35,196 bases of DNA from Clostridiales bacterium (GCA_012839235.1 DUNS01000297.1:1-35196), one strand, 5' to 3'; shown: positions 17,028 through 25,055, counted from the stretch's first letter. Program-made: numbers and translations. Notes: generated by a model from the letters alone, not told the origin.

Positions 17028-18287
17028 ATGGACAAGTATAGAAAACTAATCATAGGGTATGACCTATGTGAAGACTTTACCCAGGTTAGTTGCTATAGCT
17101 ACAAGCAGCATGAGCCAATTACAATAAGTGATAAAGATGATGATAATGGCTTAATACCAACAGTACTATGTGTTAAGCATGATACTAAACAATGGCTTTT
17201 TGGTGAAGATGCTCTTAGCTGTGCATTTGAAAATGAAGGAATATTGATTGACAACATTCTTGCTAAAATAAAATCTAATGAAGAGACAATTATTTATGAT
17301 CAGAAATTCTCTGGAATTAATCTTTTGGAGAAGTTTCTTCGGAAATCACTAATGCTGGTTAAAAAATATTTTCCCACTGAACCAATTACTAAAATAGTTG
17401 TAACTATTAGCAATTCTGATCCCCATTTAGTTAATGCCATCTATGAAGCCTTGTATCTTCTAGGAATAGATAAGGATCGAGCAGTTATAATAAGCCATGC
17501 GGGTGTGTATATGTACTATGCCTTAAGTCAAGAAAGGGCCCTATGGATGAATGATGTGGGCTTATTTGACTTTGATGAAACTGGGCTTAATTATTACCAG
17601 ATACATATTAATCGAAACACAAGGCCTATTGTAGCAGGGCTTATAAAGAAGGATCTTACAGATATTTTAACTATTGACATGTTAGAAGATAAGAACATAG
17701 ATCTTGGATATGTCTTTTGCAGTGCAGCTGATAGGATTTTATATAAGCAAATCATATCAACCCTATACTTTACGGGTAAGGGCTTTAAGGGGAATTGGGC
17801 TGAAGATGCTATTAAAAGTCTTTGCCGAGGGCGAAGGGCCTTTATTGGGCAAAACTTATATACTAAGGGAGCATGCTACGCAGCTAAGGAGTTGTCTGGT
17901 GATAGGGAGTTAAGTGATTATATTCTTTTAAATGAAGAAATGATTACATGCTCCATATGGATCCGTGTATATAAGGATGGTAAAGTGAAAGAGGTTCCCA
18001 TCAGCGAAGCAGCAGTAGAATGGTATTTGGTGAAACAAAATATAGAGGTTATACTTGATAATGAGGCAGAGATAAATCTTATATTAAAAAATATCATGAC
18101 AAAGGAAGTTGTTAGAGAAAGGTTAGTATTAAACCAGCTTCCTGAACGGCCAAGGAGAATGACTCGTTTAGACATTCACATATCCTGTTTGAGCAATTCT
18201 CAGTTAAAGGTTGATATCACTGATTTGGGATTTGGTGAACTTTATCCTGCCAGTGGACATGTATGGGAGTTTGTATTAGAAATGTAA
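17028..18287 (+). CDS. degenerate Hsp70/actin-fold protein, DUF5716-like
   Basis: 419 residues; function unknown. It can be laid out as an Hsp70. IIGYDLCEDFTQV (8-20) sits where Hsp70 has IGIDLGTTNS, and PTVLCV...WLFGEDAL (44-63) where it has the early P-S-V...VGEEA stretch. IVVTISNSDPHLVNAIYEAL (123-142) with the following ISHAG fits the VITVPAYF region, and GLFDFDETGLNYYQI (178-192) fits DLGGGTFDVS. The C-terminal RPRRMTRLDIHISCL..QLKVDITD resembles the substrate-binding beta-sandwich. The glycine-rich phosphate loops are not conserved, so ATP use is doubtful. There is no helical lid. Upstream in-frame starts exist (TTG 16953, ATG 17007); 17028 follows GAAAGGCAAGG. I recall such proteins as DUF5716, not checked. 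Confidence 0.7.
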   Translation: MDKYRKLIIGYDLCEDFTQVSCYSYKQHEPITISDKDDDNGLIPTVLCVKHDTKQWLFGEDALSCAFENEGILIDNILAKIKSNEETIIYDQKFSGINLLEKFLRKSLMLVKKYFPTEPITKIVVTISNSDPHLVNAIYEALYLLGIDKDRAVIISHAGVYMYYALSQERALWMNDVGLFDFDETGLNYYQIHINRNTRPIVAGLIKKDLTDILTIDMLEDKNIDLGYVFCSAADRILYKQIISTLYFTGKGFKGNWAEDAIKSLCRGRRAFIGQNLYTKGACYAAKELSGDRELSDYILLNEEMITCSIWIRVYKDGKVKEVPISEAAVEWYLVKQNIEVILDNEAEINLILKNIMTKEVVRERLVLNQLPERPRRMTRLDIHISCLSNSQLKVDITDLGFGELYPASGHVWEFVLEM

Positions 18288-18300
18288 AGAAATGAGGGCG

Positions 18301-18351
18301 TTTAGTGTGAAAGATAAGACTTTCACAAGTGAATGGTATTCACAATTCACT
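18301..18351 (+). promoter_or_regulatory. tandem palindromes in the leader of the TPR-like gene
   Basis: TTTAGTGTGAA begins the block. TGTGAAAG (18306-18313) pairs with CTTTCACA (18320-18327). GTGAAT (18329-18334) can pair with ATTCAC (18338-18343), or AGTGAAT (18328-18334) with ATTCACT (18345-18351). The last two foldings exclude each other. It may be an attenuator-like RNA or a protein-binding array of GTGAA half-sites. Confidence 0.4.
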
Positions 18352-18373
18352 TTGCAAATATTGTGCTCTATGC

Positions 18374-18439
18374 TACATGAAAATCAGAGATTTTCATGTA
18401 TAAAGTTTGCAGGCTGTGATGAAAGGGATGGTTATTAAC
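18374..18439 (+). repeat. leader repeat, copy B, ending at the TPR-gene start
   Basis: Perfect 12-bp hairpin TACATGAAAATC / GATTTTCATGTA with an AGA loop (18374-18400), then AAGTTTGCAGGCT and GATGAAAGGGATGGTTATT before the ATG. It matches copy A at 1959-2020 before xylB in the hairpin core, the TTTGCAGGCT block and the initiation block. Confidence 0.7.
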
Positions 18440-19264
18440 ATGGGCAACTTAATATTGTGTAGTGGAGAACGTACTAGTAGACCTTATGTGTTTCCATCCT
18501 CTAATTTTCGTATATATTCTATAGAGGAATTATGCTATTATTTATATAATCATGTATACTTGATAGAGGAAAGCTTAATCACTGATTCATTAATTGATTG
18601 GATAGGTACTGAATTAAAGCTCACTGAAAGGTCCCAAAAGCTGAAGAACATGAAGGAACAAGGGGCGGATATTAAAACCATTGTTACTTGTATCTTATGT
18701 AGCTGTGATTATTATAATGAAGGTGAGATTAAGGACATATTAAAGGTTTTAGATACTATTATCGGAATGCCTTTAGTAAAGAGAAATATTATTAGAGCTA
18801 CAGAATTTCTTAAGAATAAAAAATACTTGGAGTCCTTAAGGGCTTATGAATTAATACTTAGCTCAGAGGGTGCAACTGATTTGACCTCAGAGGAGTACGG
18901 CAGTATTCTTCATAATATGGGAGTGGCTTTGGTAAATACAAAAGGATTGTCATCTGCTAGTGAACTATTTCTTAGAGCTTATGAGAGAAATCAGCGGGAG
19001 GAAAGTCTTAAGCAATATCTCTATACCATTAAGCTAAAGGGAGAAGATATTGATAAGGAATTAGAGCAACTACAATTGGATGATAGCTTAAAGAAGGAGA
19101 TAGATAACAATATTGAAATAATATTTGAAGAGGCTAATGAAAGTCATAGTATGTCACGTATAAAGCGATTAAGACAATATATAGCTGAAGGAAAGATAGC
19201 AGAGTATTATAGGGATGTAGATGAGACTATAGAAAAGTGGAAGGTAGCAGAAAGACCATTATAA
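18440..19264 (+). CDS. TPR-like helical protein of the Hsp70-like cluster
   Basis: 274 residues, soluble, function unknown. The N-terminus MGNLILCSGE...PYVFPSSNFRIYSIEELCYYLYNHVYLIEE is a compact motif I associate with uncharacterised Lachnospiraceae proteins. Residues about 112-190 are paired amphipathic helices with TPR character (KKYLESLRAYELIL, then YGSILHNMGVALVNTKGLSSASELFLRAYE). The C-terminal 80 residues are highly charged helix. The longer frame begins at a TTG at 18407, but the conserved leader repeat ends at the ATG at 18440, which I take as the start. Only 20 bases separate its stop from the next gene's start, so the two are surely cotranscribed. A co-chaperone-like or adaptor role is inference from the neighbours. 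Confidence 0.7.
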   Translation: MGNLILCSGERTSRPYVFPSSNFRIYSIEELCYYLYNHVYLIEESLITDSLIDWIGTELKLTERSQKLKNMKEQGADIKTIVTCILCSCDYYNEGEIKDILKVLDTIIGMPLVKRNIIRATEFLKNKKYLESLRAYELILSSEGATDLTSEEYGSILHNMGVALVNTKGLSSASELFLRAYERNQREESLKQYLYTIKLKGEDIDKELEQLQLDDSLKKEIDNNIEIIFEEANESHSMSRIKRLRQYIAEGKIAEYYRDVDETIEKWKVAERPL

Positions 19265-19284
19265 AGAAAGGCATGGATATAAGA

Positions 19285-20472
19285 ATGGGGTTCCTAGATA
19301 TTTTTAAAAAGGGAGAAAGTAGGGAGGAGAGGAATAGCTCATCAGGAAGTGTTAAAACTACAACTGCCAATGTCAACTCTAACAGTATGGAGCAGCTAGG
19401 GTTTATTAAAGAAAATTGTGATATGATCGCAGAAAGTGATCGTCAGATAGCAGAAGCTAAAGTTGAATATCAGGCAGTAACCTCCTATCTTACTGATATG
19501 CAAAAGATTGATATGATTCCAAGGGATCAAAGAGAAAATCTTGAGGATGCGGCTAAAAAAATTTACAACCTTACTTTGGAGAGAAACAAATTCCAGGAAA
19601 ATCACACCAGAATATTGGATCGACAGTATCGGATTTTTGAGCGTTATGAGTTGCAAATACCAAAAGAATTGCCTTCTATTAAAGAAAAGGAAGAATATCA
19701 GAAAAAAATAGATAAGGACATAGAATATCTGGAAAATGAGAAGCATATTCTGGCTGAGGAAAAAGAAGATATTATTGGCAAGCAAGGATATCTTAGGTCT
19801 ATTGCCATTGCAACAAGCGTTGTTGTGGTACTATTGTTTATGCTTTTTGCATTTCTTGGAAGAGATGATAATCTTAACCTTTCAATTCCTTTTCTACTTA
19901 CAGTGCTTATGGGTATGGCATCCGCATTTTATATTTTTATGGAGACCAGAAAAAATAATTATGATTTTCAATTAGTACAATTAAAGCAAAATAGACAGAT
20001 TGTTCTTATGAATAAGGTGAAGATTAAGTCTGTTAATAACTTAAATTACTTGGACTATACATACAATAAGTACATGGTGGACAATTATGAGGATTTAAAG
20101 TCACTGTGGGACGAGTTTATAATGCTTAAGGATGTGATAAAGCGATACCAGAGTAATACTGAGATGCTGGAGTTCTATAATAAAGAGCTGGTTGATGAAT
20201 TGAATAGATTCGATGTTGCTGATGCAGAAATATGGATATATCAACCACTGGCTATCCTTGATAATAGAGAAATGGTAGAAATCAGACATAGACTTAATGT
20301 TCGCAGACAAAAGCTTAGGGACAGAATGGATGCCTCCATGAAGCAAAAGGAGGAATCATTGGAATTAATTAATTCAGTAATTAAGGCTAATCCTCAGTAT
20401 AAGAGTGAAACTAAAAGACTTTTGAAAGAGTATGGAATAGTAAGTCGGGGTAGTTTAAAGGTTGAAGAATAA
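19285..20472 (+). CDS. coiled-coil protein with two transmembrane segments
   Basis: 395 residues, function unknown. Layout: a short amphipathic start MGFLDIFKKG, a Ser/Thr/Asn-rich linker to about 35, and charged coiled coil from about 40 to 165. A hydrophobic segment at 172-192 (SIAIATSVVVVLLFMLFAFLG), a short loop and a second at 200-218 (IPFLLTVLMGMASAFYIFM) form a hairpin through the membrane. A long helical C-terminal part follows. Both termini are therefore on the same side, probably the cytoplasm. Alternative starts lie at 19237 and 19273; MGFLDIFKKG at 19285 is chosen as a typical N-terminus after GAAAGGCATGGATATAAGA. It is the last gene of the cluster and could anchor the soluble partners at the membrane (inference). 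Confidence 0.7.
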   Translation: MGFLDIFKKGESREERNSSSGSVKTTTANVNSNSMEQLGFIKENCDMIAESDRQIAEAKVEYQAVTSYLTDMQKIDMIPRDQRENLEDAAKKIYNLTLERNKFQENHTRILDRQYRIFERYELQIPKELPSIKEKEEYQKKIDKDIEYLENEKHILAEEKEDIIGKQGYLRSIAIATSVVVVLLFMLFAFLGRDDNLNLSIPFLLTVLMGMASAFYIFMETRKNNYDFQLVQLKQNRQIVLMNKVKIKSVNNLNYLDYTYNKYMVDNYEDLKSLWDEFIMLKDVIKRYQSNTEMLEFYNKELVDELNRFDVADAEIWIYQPLAILDNREMVEIRHRLNVRRQKLRDRMDASMKQKEESLELINSVIKANPQYKSETKRLLKEYGIVSRGSLKVEE

Positions 20473-20477
20473 ATGAC

Positions 20478-20506
20478 TTGACATTTTTTAAATTATTGAA
20501 TAGTAT
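20478..20506 (+). promoter_or_regulatory. promoter of the valS T-box leader
   Basis: TTGACA (20478-20483), a 17-base spacer, and TAGTAT (20501-20506), starting 5 bases after the stop of the upstream cluster. Confidence 0.75.
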
Positions 20507-20539
20507 ATTAGTTAATTATCATATGTTAAATGTATTGAT

Positions 20540-20770
20540 GGAGAGGATAGATAAGTAGGGCTTATCAGAGAGGATTACCCACCGGCTGAAAGGTGATCTA
20601 AAGCAAGCTTGCCTATTGTAGCTCTTGAACAACATTTCTGAACCCTTATGGTGCGTAGGAAGTGTCGGGAAGTCCCGTTATAGACAAAGAGATGGAGAGG
20701 TGTATTTTTTATCTCCATGAATAAAGGTGGTACCACGGTTCTTCGTCCTTTGGGATGAAGAACCTTTTTT
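20540..20770 (+). promoter_or_regulatory. T-box riboswitch, valine specific (GUA specifier), with terminator
   Basis: tRNA-sensing leader that allows read-through into valS when uncharged tRNA-Val accumulates. The T-box AAAGGTGGTACCACGG is at 20723-20738. The competing terminator is GGTTCTTCGTCC (20737-20748) with GGATGAAGAACC (20753-20764), followed by six T. In stem I, AGAG (20542-20545) pairs with CTCT (20622-20625) and GTAGG (20555-20559) with CCTAT (20612-20616). The internal loop between them holds GTA at 20618-20620 followed by a purine, a valine specifier that fits the downstream gene. The apical hairpin CACC-GGCTGAAA-GGTG is at about 20580-20595. Confidence 0.95.
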
Positions 20771-20827
20771 GTTTTATTAACTTTATTAGATTTAATTATG
20801 GAAATTAAGAATGAAAGGGAGACATTT

Positions 20828-23488
20828 ATGAACAAGGAACTAGCAAAAACCTATGATCCAAAGGATATTGAGGACAGAAGGTATCAAGAGTGGATAAAGA
20901 ACAATTATTTTCATGCTGATGTGGATAAAAGTAAAAAACCATTTACTATTATTATGCCACCTCCTAATATAACAGGTCAATTGCACATGGGTCATGCCTT
21001 AGATAATACCATGCAGGATATTTTAATTCGTTTTAAAAGAATGGAAGGATATAACGCCCTATGGCAGCCAGGAACAGATCATGCCAGTATTGCTACGGAG
21101 GTTAAGATTATTGAGCAATTAAAAGAGGAAGGCATCGACAAGGAGGAGCTTGGTAGAGAAGGCTTCTTGGAAAGAGCTTGGCAATGGAAGGATGAATACG
21201 GCGGAAGGATCATATCTCAGCTAAAGAAGCTGGGTTCCTCTTGTGATTGGGAAAGAGAACGCTTTACTATGGATGAGGGCTGCTCACATGCTGTTACTGA
21301 AGTGTTTATTAAGCTATACAAAGAGGGCTATATATATAAGGGCTCTAGAATAATTAACTGGTGTCCAGTATGTCAGACATCAATATCCGATGCTGAGGTT
21401 GAGCATGAGGAACAGGCAGGTCATTTCTGGCATATTAAGTATCCCATTGTAGATAGTGATGAATTTGTTGAGATAGCTACAACCAGACCAGAGACCATGC
21501 TTGGTGATACTGCGGTTGCTGTTCATCCAGAGGATGAAAGATATAAACACCTAATTGGTAAGATGGTTATGCTTCCTTTAGTTAATAAAGAAATTCCAAT
21601 CATTGCAGATAGCTATGTTGATAAGGAATTTGGTACTGGTGTAGTTAAGATTACACCTGCCCACGACCCTAATGATTTTGAGGTTGGTAAAAGACATAAG
21701 CTTCCTGAAATTAATATCATGAATGATGATGCTACTATTAATGAACAGGGTGGCAAGTATGTTGGAATGGACCGTTACGTTGCAAGAAAGCAAATTGTAA
21801 AGGATCTAGATGAATTAGGATTGTTGGTTGAGATAGAGGATCATGAACACAACGTAGGTACCCATGATCGCTGCCATGCAACGGTTGAGCCTATGATTAA
21901 GCAACAGTGGTTTGTTAAGATGGATGAGCTTATAAAACCAGCAATAGAAGCGGTTAAAACCGGTGAAGTTCAGTTCGTTCCAGAACGTTTTGACAAGATA
22001 TACTTTAACTGGACTGATAATATAAGGGATTGGTGTATATCCAGACAGCTTTGGTGGGGTCATAGAATTCCAGCATATTACTGTGATGGATGTGGTGAAA
22101 TCATAGTTGATAAAGAGGAACCTTCTAGATGTCCTACCTGTGCTAGTACTAATCTAAGACAGGATGAGGATACTTTGGATACTTGGTTTAGCTCTGCTTT
22201 ATGGCCATTCTCCACCCTTGGCTGGCCTGAGAAGACTGAGGATTTGGATTACTTCTATCCAACAGATGTATTGGTTACAGGATATGATATCATATTCTTC
22301 TGGGTAGTAAGGATGGTATTCTCAGGATATGCTCATATGGGAGAGAAACCATTTAGCAAGGTATTAATCCATGGACTTGTTAGGGATTCTCAAGGAAGAA
22401 AGATGAGTAAATCCTTAGGTAATGGTATTGATCCCTTAGATGTGATAGATAAATATGGTGCAGATGCTCTGCGCTTCACCTTAATTACTGGTAATGCCCC
22501 TGGTAATGATATGCGTTTCTATTGGGAAAGAGTAGAGGCAAGTAGAAACTTTGCTAATAAGGTATGGAATGCATCCCGTTTTATAATGATGAATCTTGAA
22601 AAGGCTCAGATAAGTGAGACTATTGATGAAAGCTTATTAACAATAGCCGATAAGTGGATACTTTCTAAGGCTAATACTCTTGTTAAAGAAGCCACTGACA
22701 ATATGGATAGCTTTGAATTGGGTATCGCTGTTGGTAAGATATATGACTTCATCTGGGAAGAATTTTGTGACTGGTATATAGAAATGGTTAAACCAAGGCT
22801 ATATAGTGAAAGTGATGAAACCAAGGCTGCAGCCTTATGGACCCTTAATAAAGTACTTGTTACCTCTCTTAAGCTTCTCCATCCATATATGCCATTTATC
22901 ACAGAGGAGATATTCTGTACCTTGCAGGAGATGACTGGCATAGAGGAAGCAAAGTCTATAATGATTGCCAAATGGCCAGAATATAAGAAGGAATATAGCT
23001 TTACTAAGGAAGAGGAAGCAGTTGAGATGATCAAGGCAGCAGTAAAGGGTATCCGTAATGTACGTACTGATATGAACGTTGCCCCTAGTAGAAAAGCCAA
23101 AGTTATCGTAGTATCAGATAGTGATAAAATCAGAAGTATATTCACTGAAGGCAAGATATTCTTTGGTACCTTAGGATTTGCTAGTGAAGTATTAGTTCAA
23201 GAGGATAAAGCAGGTGTTCCTGAGGATGCAGTATCCACAGTTATTCCAGGAGCAGTAATATATATTCCATTTGCTGACCTAGTAGATATTGATAAGGAGA
23301 TAGAGCGTCTAACTAAAGAAAAGGAAAGACTGACAGGAGAGTTAAAGCGTGTTAATGGTATGCTCGCCAATGAGAACTTCGTAAAGAAGGCTCCAGAAAG
23401 CAAGATTGAAGAAGAAAAAGCGAAGCTTGCTAATTATACTGACATGATGAAGCAGGTATCTGAGAGACTAGAGCAGTTAAGTAAATAA
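20828..23488 (+). CDS. valS: valyl-tRNA synthetase
   Basis: Class Ia synthetase that charges tRNA-Val in the cytoplasm; 886 residues. [15 protein letters not shown] (45-58) contains the HIGH-type motif HMGH, and KMSKS is at about 525-529 ([16 protein letters not shown]). Between them lies the CP1 editing domain, with [19 protein letters not shown]. Cysteine pairs in [10 protein letters not shown] and in CDGCGE...CPTC suggest zinc knuckles. The C-terminal 70 residues form the tRNA-binding coiled coil typical of ValS ([20 protein letters not shown]). An in-frame ATG lies at 20798, but GAAAGGGAG precedes the ATG at 20828, where the family begins. Expression is controlled by the upstream T-box. 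Confidence 0.97.
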   Translation: MNKELAKTYDPKDIEDRRYQEWIKNNYFHADVDKSKKPFTIIMPPPNITGQLHMGHALDNTMQDILIRFKRMEGYNALWQPGTDHASIATEVKIIEQLKEEGIDKEELGREGFLERAWQWKDEYGGRIISQLKKLGSSCDWERERFTMDEGCSHAVTEVFIKLYKEGYIYKGSRIINWCPVCQTSISDAEVEHEEQAGHFWHIKYPIVDSDEFVEIATTRPETMLGDTAVAVHPEDERYKHLIGKMVMLPLVNKEIPIIADSYVDKEFGTGVVKITPAHDPNDFEVGKRHKLPEINIMNDDATINEQGGKYVGMDRYVARKQIVKDLDELGLLVEIEDHEHNVGTHDRCHATVEPMIKQQWFVKMDELIKPAIEAVKTGEVQFVPERFDKIYFNWTDNIRDWCISRQLWWGHRIPAYYCDGCGEIIVDKEEPSRCPTCASTNLRQDEDTLDTWFSSALWPFSTLGWPEKTEDLDYFYPTDVLVTGYDIIFFWVVRMVFSGYAHMGEKPFSKVLIHGLVRDSQGRKMSKSLGNGIDPLDVIDKYGADALRFTLITGNAPGNDMRFYWERVEASRNFANKVWNASRFIMMNLEKAQISETIDESLLTIADKWILSKANTLVKEATDNMDSFELGIAVGKIYDFIWEEFCDWYIEMVKPRLYSESDETKAAALWTLNKVLVTSLKLLHPYMPFITEEIFCTLQEMTGIEEAKSIMIAKWPEYKKEYSFTKEEEAVEMIKAAVKGIRNVRTDMNVAPSRKAKVIVVSDSDKIRSIFTEGKIFFGTLGFASEVLVQEDKAGVPEDAVSTVIPGAVIYIPFADLVDIDKEIERLTKEKERLTGELKRVNGMLANENFVKKAPESKIEEEKAKLANYTDMMKQVSERLEQLSK

Positions 23489-23513
23489 GAAATAAAGAAA
23501 ATATTAAAATAAG

Positions 23514-23565
23514 ACACCATACTAGAATGGAAATTAATAAGTTCTCAAGCTAGTATGGTGTTTTT
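23514..23565 (+). terminator. Rho-independent terminator of valS
   Basis: Perfect 12-bp stem ACACCATACTAG (23514-23525) with CTAGTATGGTGT (23550-23561), then T residues. Between 23566 and 23698 I see no gene or site. Confidence 0.85.
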
Positions 23566-23712
23566 GTAATTAAATTACCTATTATCTTAAATAAGATTGT
23601 TAAATAAAATGATGATAACATAACCTATGAGAAATTGTTTTAGATTCATATTATTGGATAAATTGACTAGTTTATATAAAAATACTTGGTGGAAATTATT
23701 GACAACTGATAC

Positions 23713-23741
23713 TTGAAAAGCATATGTGATTATGATATATT
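23713..23741 (+). promoter_or_regulatory. predicted promoter of the antitoxin antisense RNA
   Basis: TTGAAA (23713-23718), a 17-base spacer, and TATATT (23736-23741). A TTGACA at 23699 lies nearby but its spacing to a good -10 is poorer. Confidence 0.5.
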
Positions 23742-23747
23742 TATCAA

Positions 23748-23842
23748 GTGTGAGGAACAACCGCATACAAAGTGGGGTTATCTTACATCACTACAAATAG
23801 CTGCCCGGTCCACATCAGGTTTGGGCAGTTATTCTTTTTTCC
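23748..23842 (+). ncRNA. predicted antisense RNA antitoxin (RatA-like arrangement)
   Basis: The predicted transcript runs from the promoter at 23713-23741 to the T-rich tract after the hairpin at 23798-23831, about 95 nt. It would be complementary to the last codons and 3' end of the toxin mRNA made from the other strand. This is the layout of type I pairs such as txpA/ratA in Bacillus subtilis. Existence and ends are inferred from promoter and terminator only. Confidence 0.45.
23798..23840. terminator. bidirectional terminator shared by toxin mRNA and antisense RNA
   Basis: TAGCTGCCC (23798-23806) pairs with GGGCAGTTA (23823-23831), one G-U pair included. On the plus strand it is followed by TTCTTTTTT. 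On the minus strand the hairpin overlaps the toxin stop codon, which is usual for holin-like type I toxin genes. Confidence 0.65.
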
Positions 23843-23927
23843 TGCGTTGTCTGTCTAAATAGCTAATCAATGAAATCAGTAGCATTCCAAATGCCAGCAT
23901 TAGTGCAATCGCTTCATAAGTACTCAT
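23829..23927 (-). CDS. small holin-like type I toxin (TxpA/Hol_Tox-like)
   Basis: A 32-residue peptide: MSTYEAIALMLAFGM opens it, a hydrophobic stretch LLISLISYL follows, and it ends in a basic tail DRQRRKKE. This is one membrane helix with a charged C-terminus, the pattern of the 'putative holin-like toxin' family, whose members commonly start MSTYE. AAGGAGGTGGC lies just before the ATG, a near-perfect ribosome binding site that argues strongly for translation. A strong hairpin overlaps the stop. A predicted antisense RNA converges on its 3' end. Overproduction would be expected to damage the membrane, by family knowledge. It is too short for ordinary ORF calling. Confidence 0.85.
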   Translation of the reverse strand: MSTYEAIALMLAFGMLLISLISYLDRQRRKKE

Positions 23928-24066
23928 GGTGCCACCTCCTTAACAAATCTTTGAGAAAGGCTCAATGATCTGTGTGTCAAGCTACTTGTACACGGTTGTC
24001 CGTTCCAAAATGAAGTTGAAAGCTTAGGAGATAGTGGATTAATAAGTAAAGGTAGTACATTGGTGA

Positions 24067-24104
24067 TTATGTAATTATTATACTACAATTACATAATTTT
24101 ACAA
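24067..24104 (-). promoter_or_regulatory. toxin promoter embedded in a perfect 10-bp dyad
   Basis: On the minus strand TTGTAA (24099-24104), a 16-base spacer and TATAAT (24077-24082) lie about 150 bases upstream of the toxin start. The -10 sits in the loop of a perfect inverted repeat, TTATGTAATT (24067-24076) with AATTACATAA (24087-24096), which looks like an operator. Confidence 0.5.
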
Positions 24105-24313
24105 TGACTTTTTTGTTTCATATTTATCAAATATATAGTAAATTAGGATTAGTTACGACAGAAATCGAAGAAGCATCTAATAGTATTAAAAGTAGCGGAT
24201 TTTACATGTTTGCCCATCTGCTTGAGACAAGTAGAAAGCTCCTGGGTCACATTAAAGAAAGCTTGCATAAAATTGATATATTCGTTATGATTATTGAAGA
24301 TGAACAATGTTAA
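24104..24313 (+). CDS. doubtful 69-residue ORF before mgsA
   Basis: An open frame whose second half reads as a plausible amphipathic helix pair (TEIEEASNSIKSSGF, then LLETSRKLLGHIKESLHKID). It ends 18 bases before mgsA, in the right place for an operon partner. There is no ribosome binding site at the ATG, which lies at the -35 of the opposing toxin promoter. It could be a remnant, or a real small gene with another start. I do not recognise it. Confidence 0.2.
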   Translation: MTFLFHIYQIYSKLGLVTTEIEEASNSIKSSGFYMFAHLLETSRKLLGHIKESLHKIDIFVMIIEDEQC

Positions 24314-24331
24314 AAAGGGAGGATATTTTCT

Positions 24332-24811
24332 ATGATTCAGGATGATTATATAGACTTTACAATTAGGAAGCAGAAGCATATCGTATTGATAGCCCATGAT
24401 TCTAAAAAGCAGGCTCTGATTGAATGGGTTGATAAAAATAAGGACGAACTAAAAGGGCATTTTCTAAGTGGTACTGGAACTACAGCAAGACTTATTGTTG
24501 ATAAGGTAGGACTTCCTGTAAAAGCATATAATAGTGGTCCCCTAGGTGGTGACCTACAGATAGGAGCAAGAATTGTTGAAGGAAGTATTGACTTTGCTAT
24601 CTTTTTCTGGGATCCATTAGCTTCACAGCCCCATGATCCTGATGTTAAGGCATTACTGCGAATATGTGCTGTATATGACATACCCTTGGCAACCAATCGT
24701 TCTACAGCTGATTTTATGTTGACATCTAAGTATATGAATGAAGACTATGAAAGACATGTTATAAATTATAATAAAACCATCCAAGAAAGAATGAAGGAAT
24801 TCGGTAAATAA
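24332..24811 (+). CDS. mgsA: methylglyoxal synthase
   Basis: Converts dihydroxyacetone phosphate to methylglyoxal and phosphate, a bypass that relieves sugar-phosphate build-up. It has 159 residues. Visible motifs are IAHDSKKQ (20-27), SGTGTTARL (46-54, phosphate binding), SGPLGGDLQIGA (68-79) with the catalytic Asp at 74, FFWDPL (91-96) and QPHDPDVKALLR with the conserved His 101. The N-terminus is about 15 residues longer than in Bacillus MgsA, but GGGAGG is well placed for the ATG at 24332. A strong terminator follows. Its neighbours do not explain its position. Confidence 0.93.
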   Translation: MIQDDYIDFTIRKQKHIVLIAHDSKKQALIEWVDKNKDELKGHFLSGTGTTARLIVDKVGLPVKAYNSGPLGGDLQIGARIVEGSIDFAIFFWDPLASQPHDPDVKALLRICAVYDIPLATNRSTADFMLTSKYMNEDYERHVINYNKTIQERMKEFGK

Positions 24812-24828
24812 TATAATGCATAAGGTTT

Positions 24829-24866
24829 CTCTCCAGTACTCATATGAGTACTGGAGGGAATTTTTT
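24829..24866 (+). terminator. Rho-independent terminator of mgsA
   Basis: The core 24831-24856 is a perfect 26-bp palindrome (CTCCAGTACTCAT and its complement), followed by GGAA and six T. Confidence 0.9.
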
Positions 24867-24905
24867 AGCTGTTGGATTATCCTTTGTGAAGAGCTAAATA
24901 ATCTA

Positions 24906-24934
24906 TTGACAGCTTTTTTTATAAATGCTAATAT
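24906..24934 (+). promoter_or_regulatory. promoter of the GntR-led operon
   Basis: TTGACA (24906-24911), a 17-base spacer, and TAATAT (24929-24934). Confidence 0.75.
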
Positions 24935-24935
24935 G

Positions 24936-24949
24936 TAATCAGACAACTT
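24936..24949 (+). promoter_or_regulatory. operator-like repeat 1, TAATCAGACAACTT
   Basis: It directly follows the -10 of the GntR promoter. Read on the other strand it is AAGTTGTCTGATTA, whose TTGTCTGA core resembles half-sites of FadR-type GntR regulators. A second copy is at 25042. Autorepression is inferred. Confidence 0.5.
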
Positions 24950-25041
24950 TGTATATAGTGGTGGGATTATAACTATAAAACAGGGTAATATCCATAAATA
25001 ATGAATGGTTTTATATTAAATATATGATTATACCTATAAAA

Positions 25042-25055
25042 TAATCAGACATCTT
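25042..25055 (+). promoter_or_regulatory. operator-like repeat 2, TAATCAGACATCTT
   Basis: It matches repeat 1 at 13 of 14 positions in the same orientation, 106 bases downstream. It lies just after a TATAAAAT that could be a second -10, upstream of the GntR start. Confidence 0.5.

Noticed and set aside
19396-19785. 129-residue minus-strand open frame inside the coiled-coil gene
   Set aside because: Phe/Ile-rich shadow of Lys/Glu codons on the other strand; the plus-strand gene has a coherent domain layout.
22606-23154. 182-residue minus-strand open frame inside valS
   Set aside because: It is antisense to a well-conserved synthetase region; the composition is low-complexity Ser/Leu/Ile and there is no ribosome binding site.
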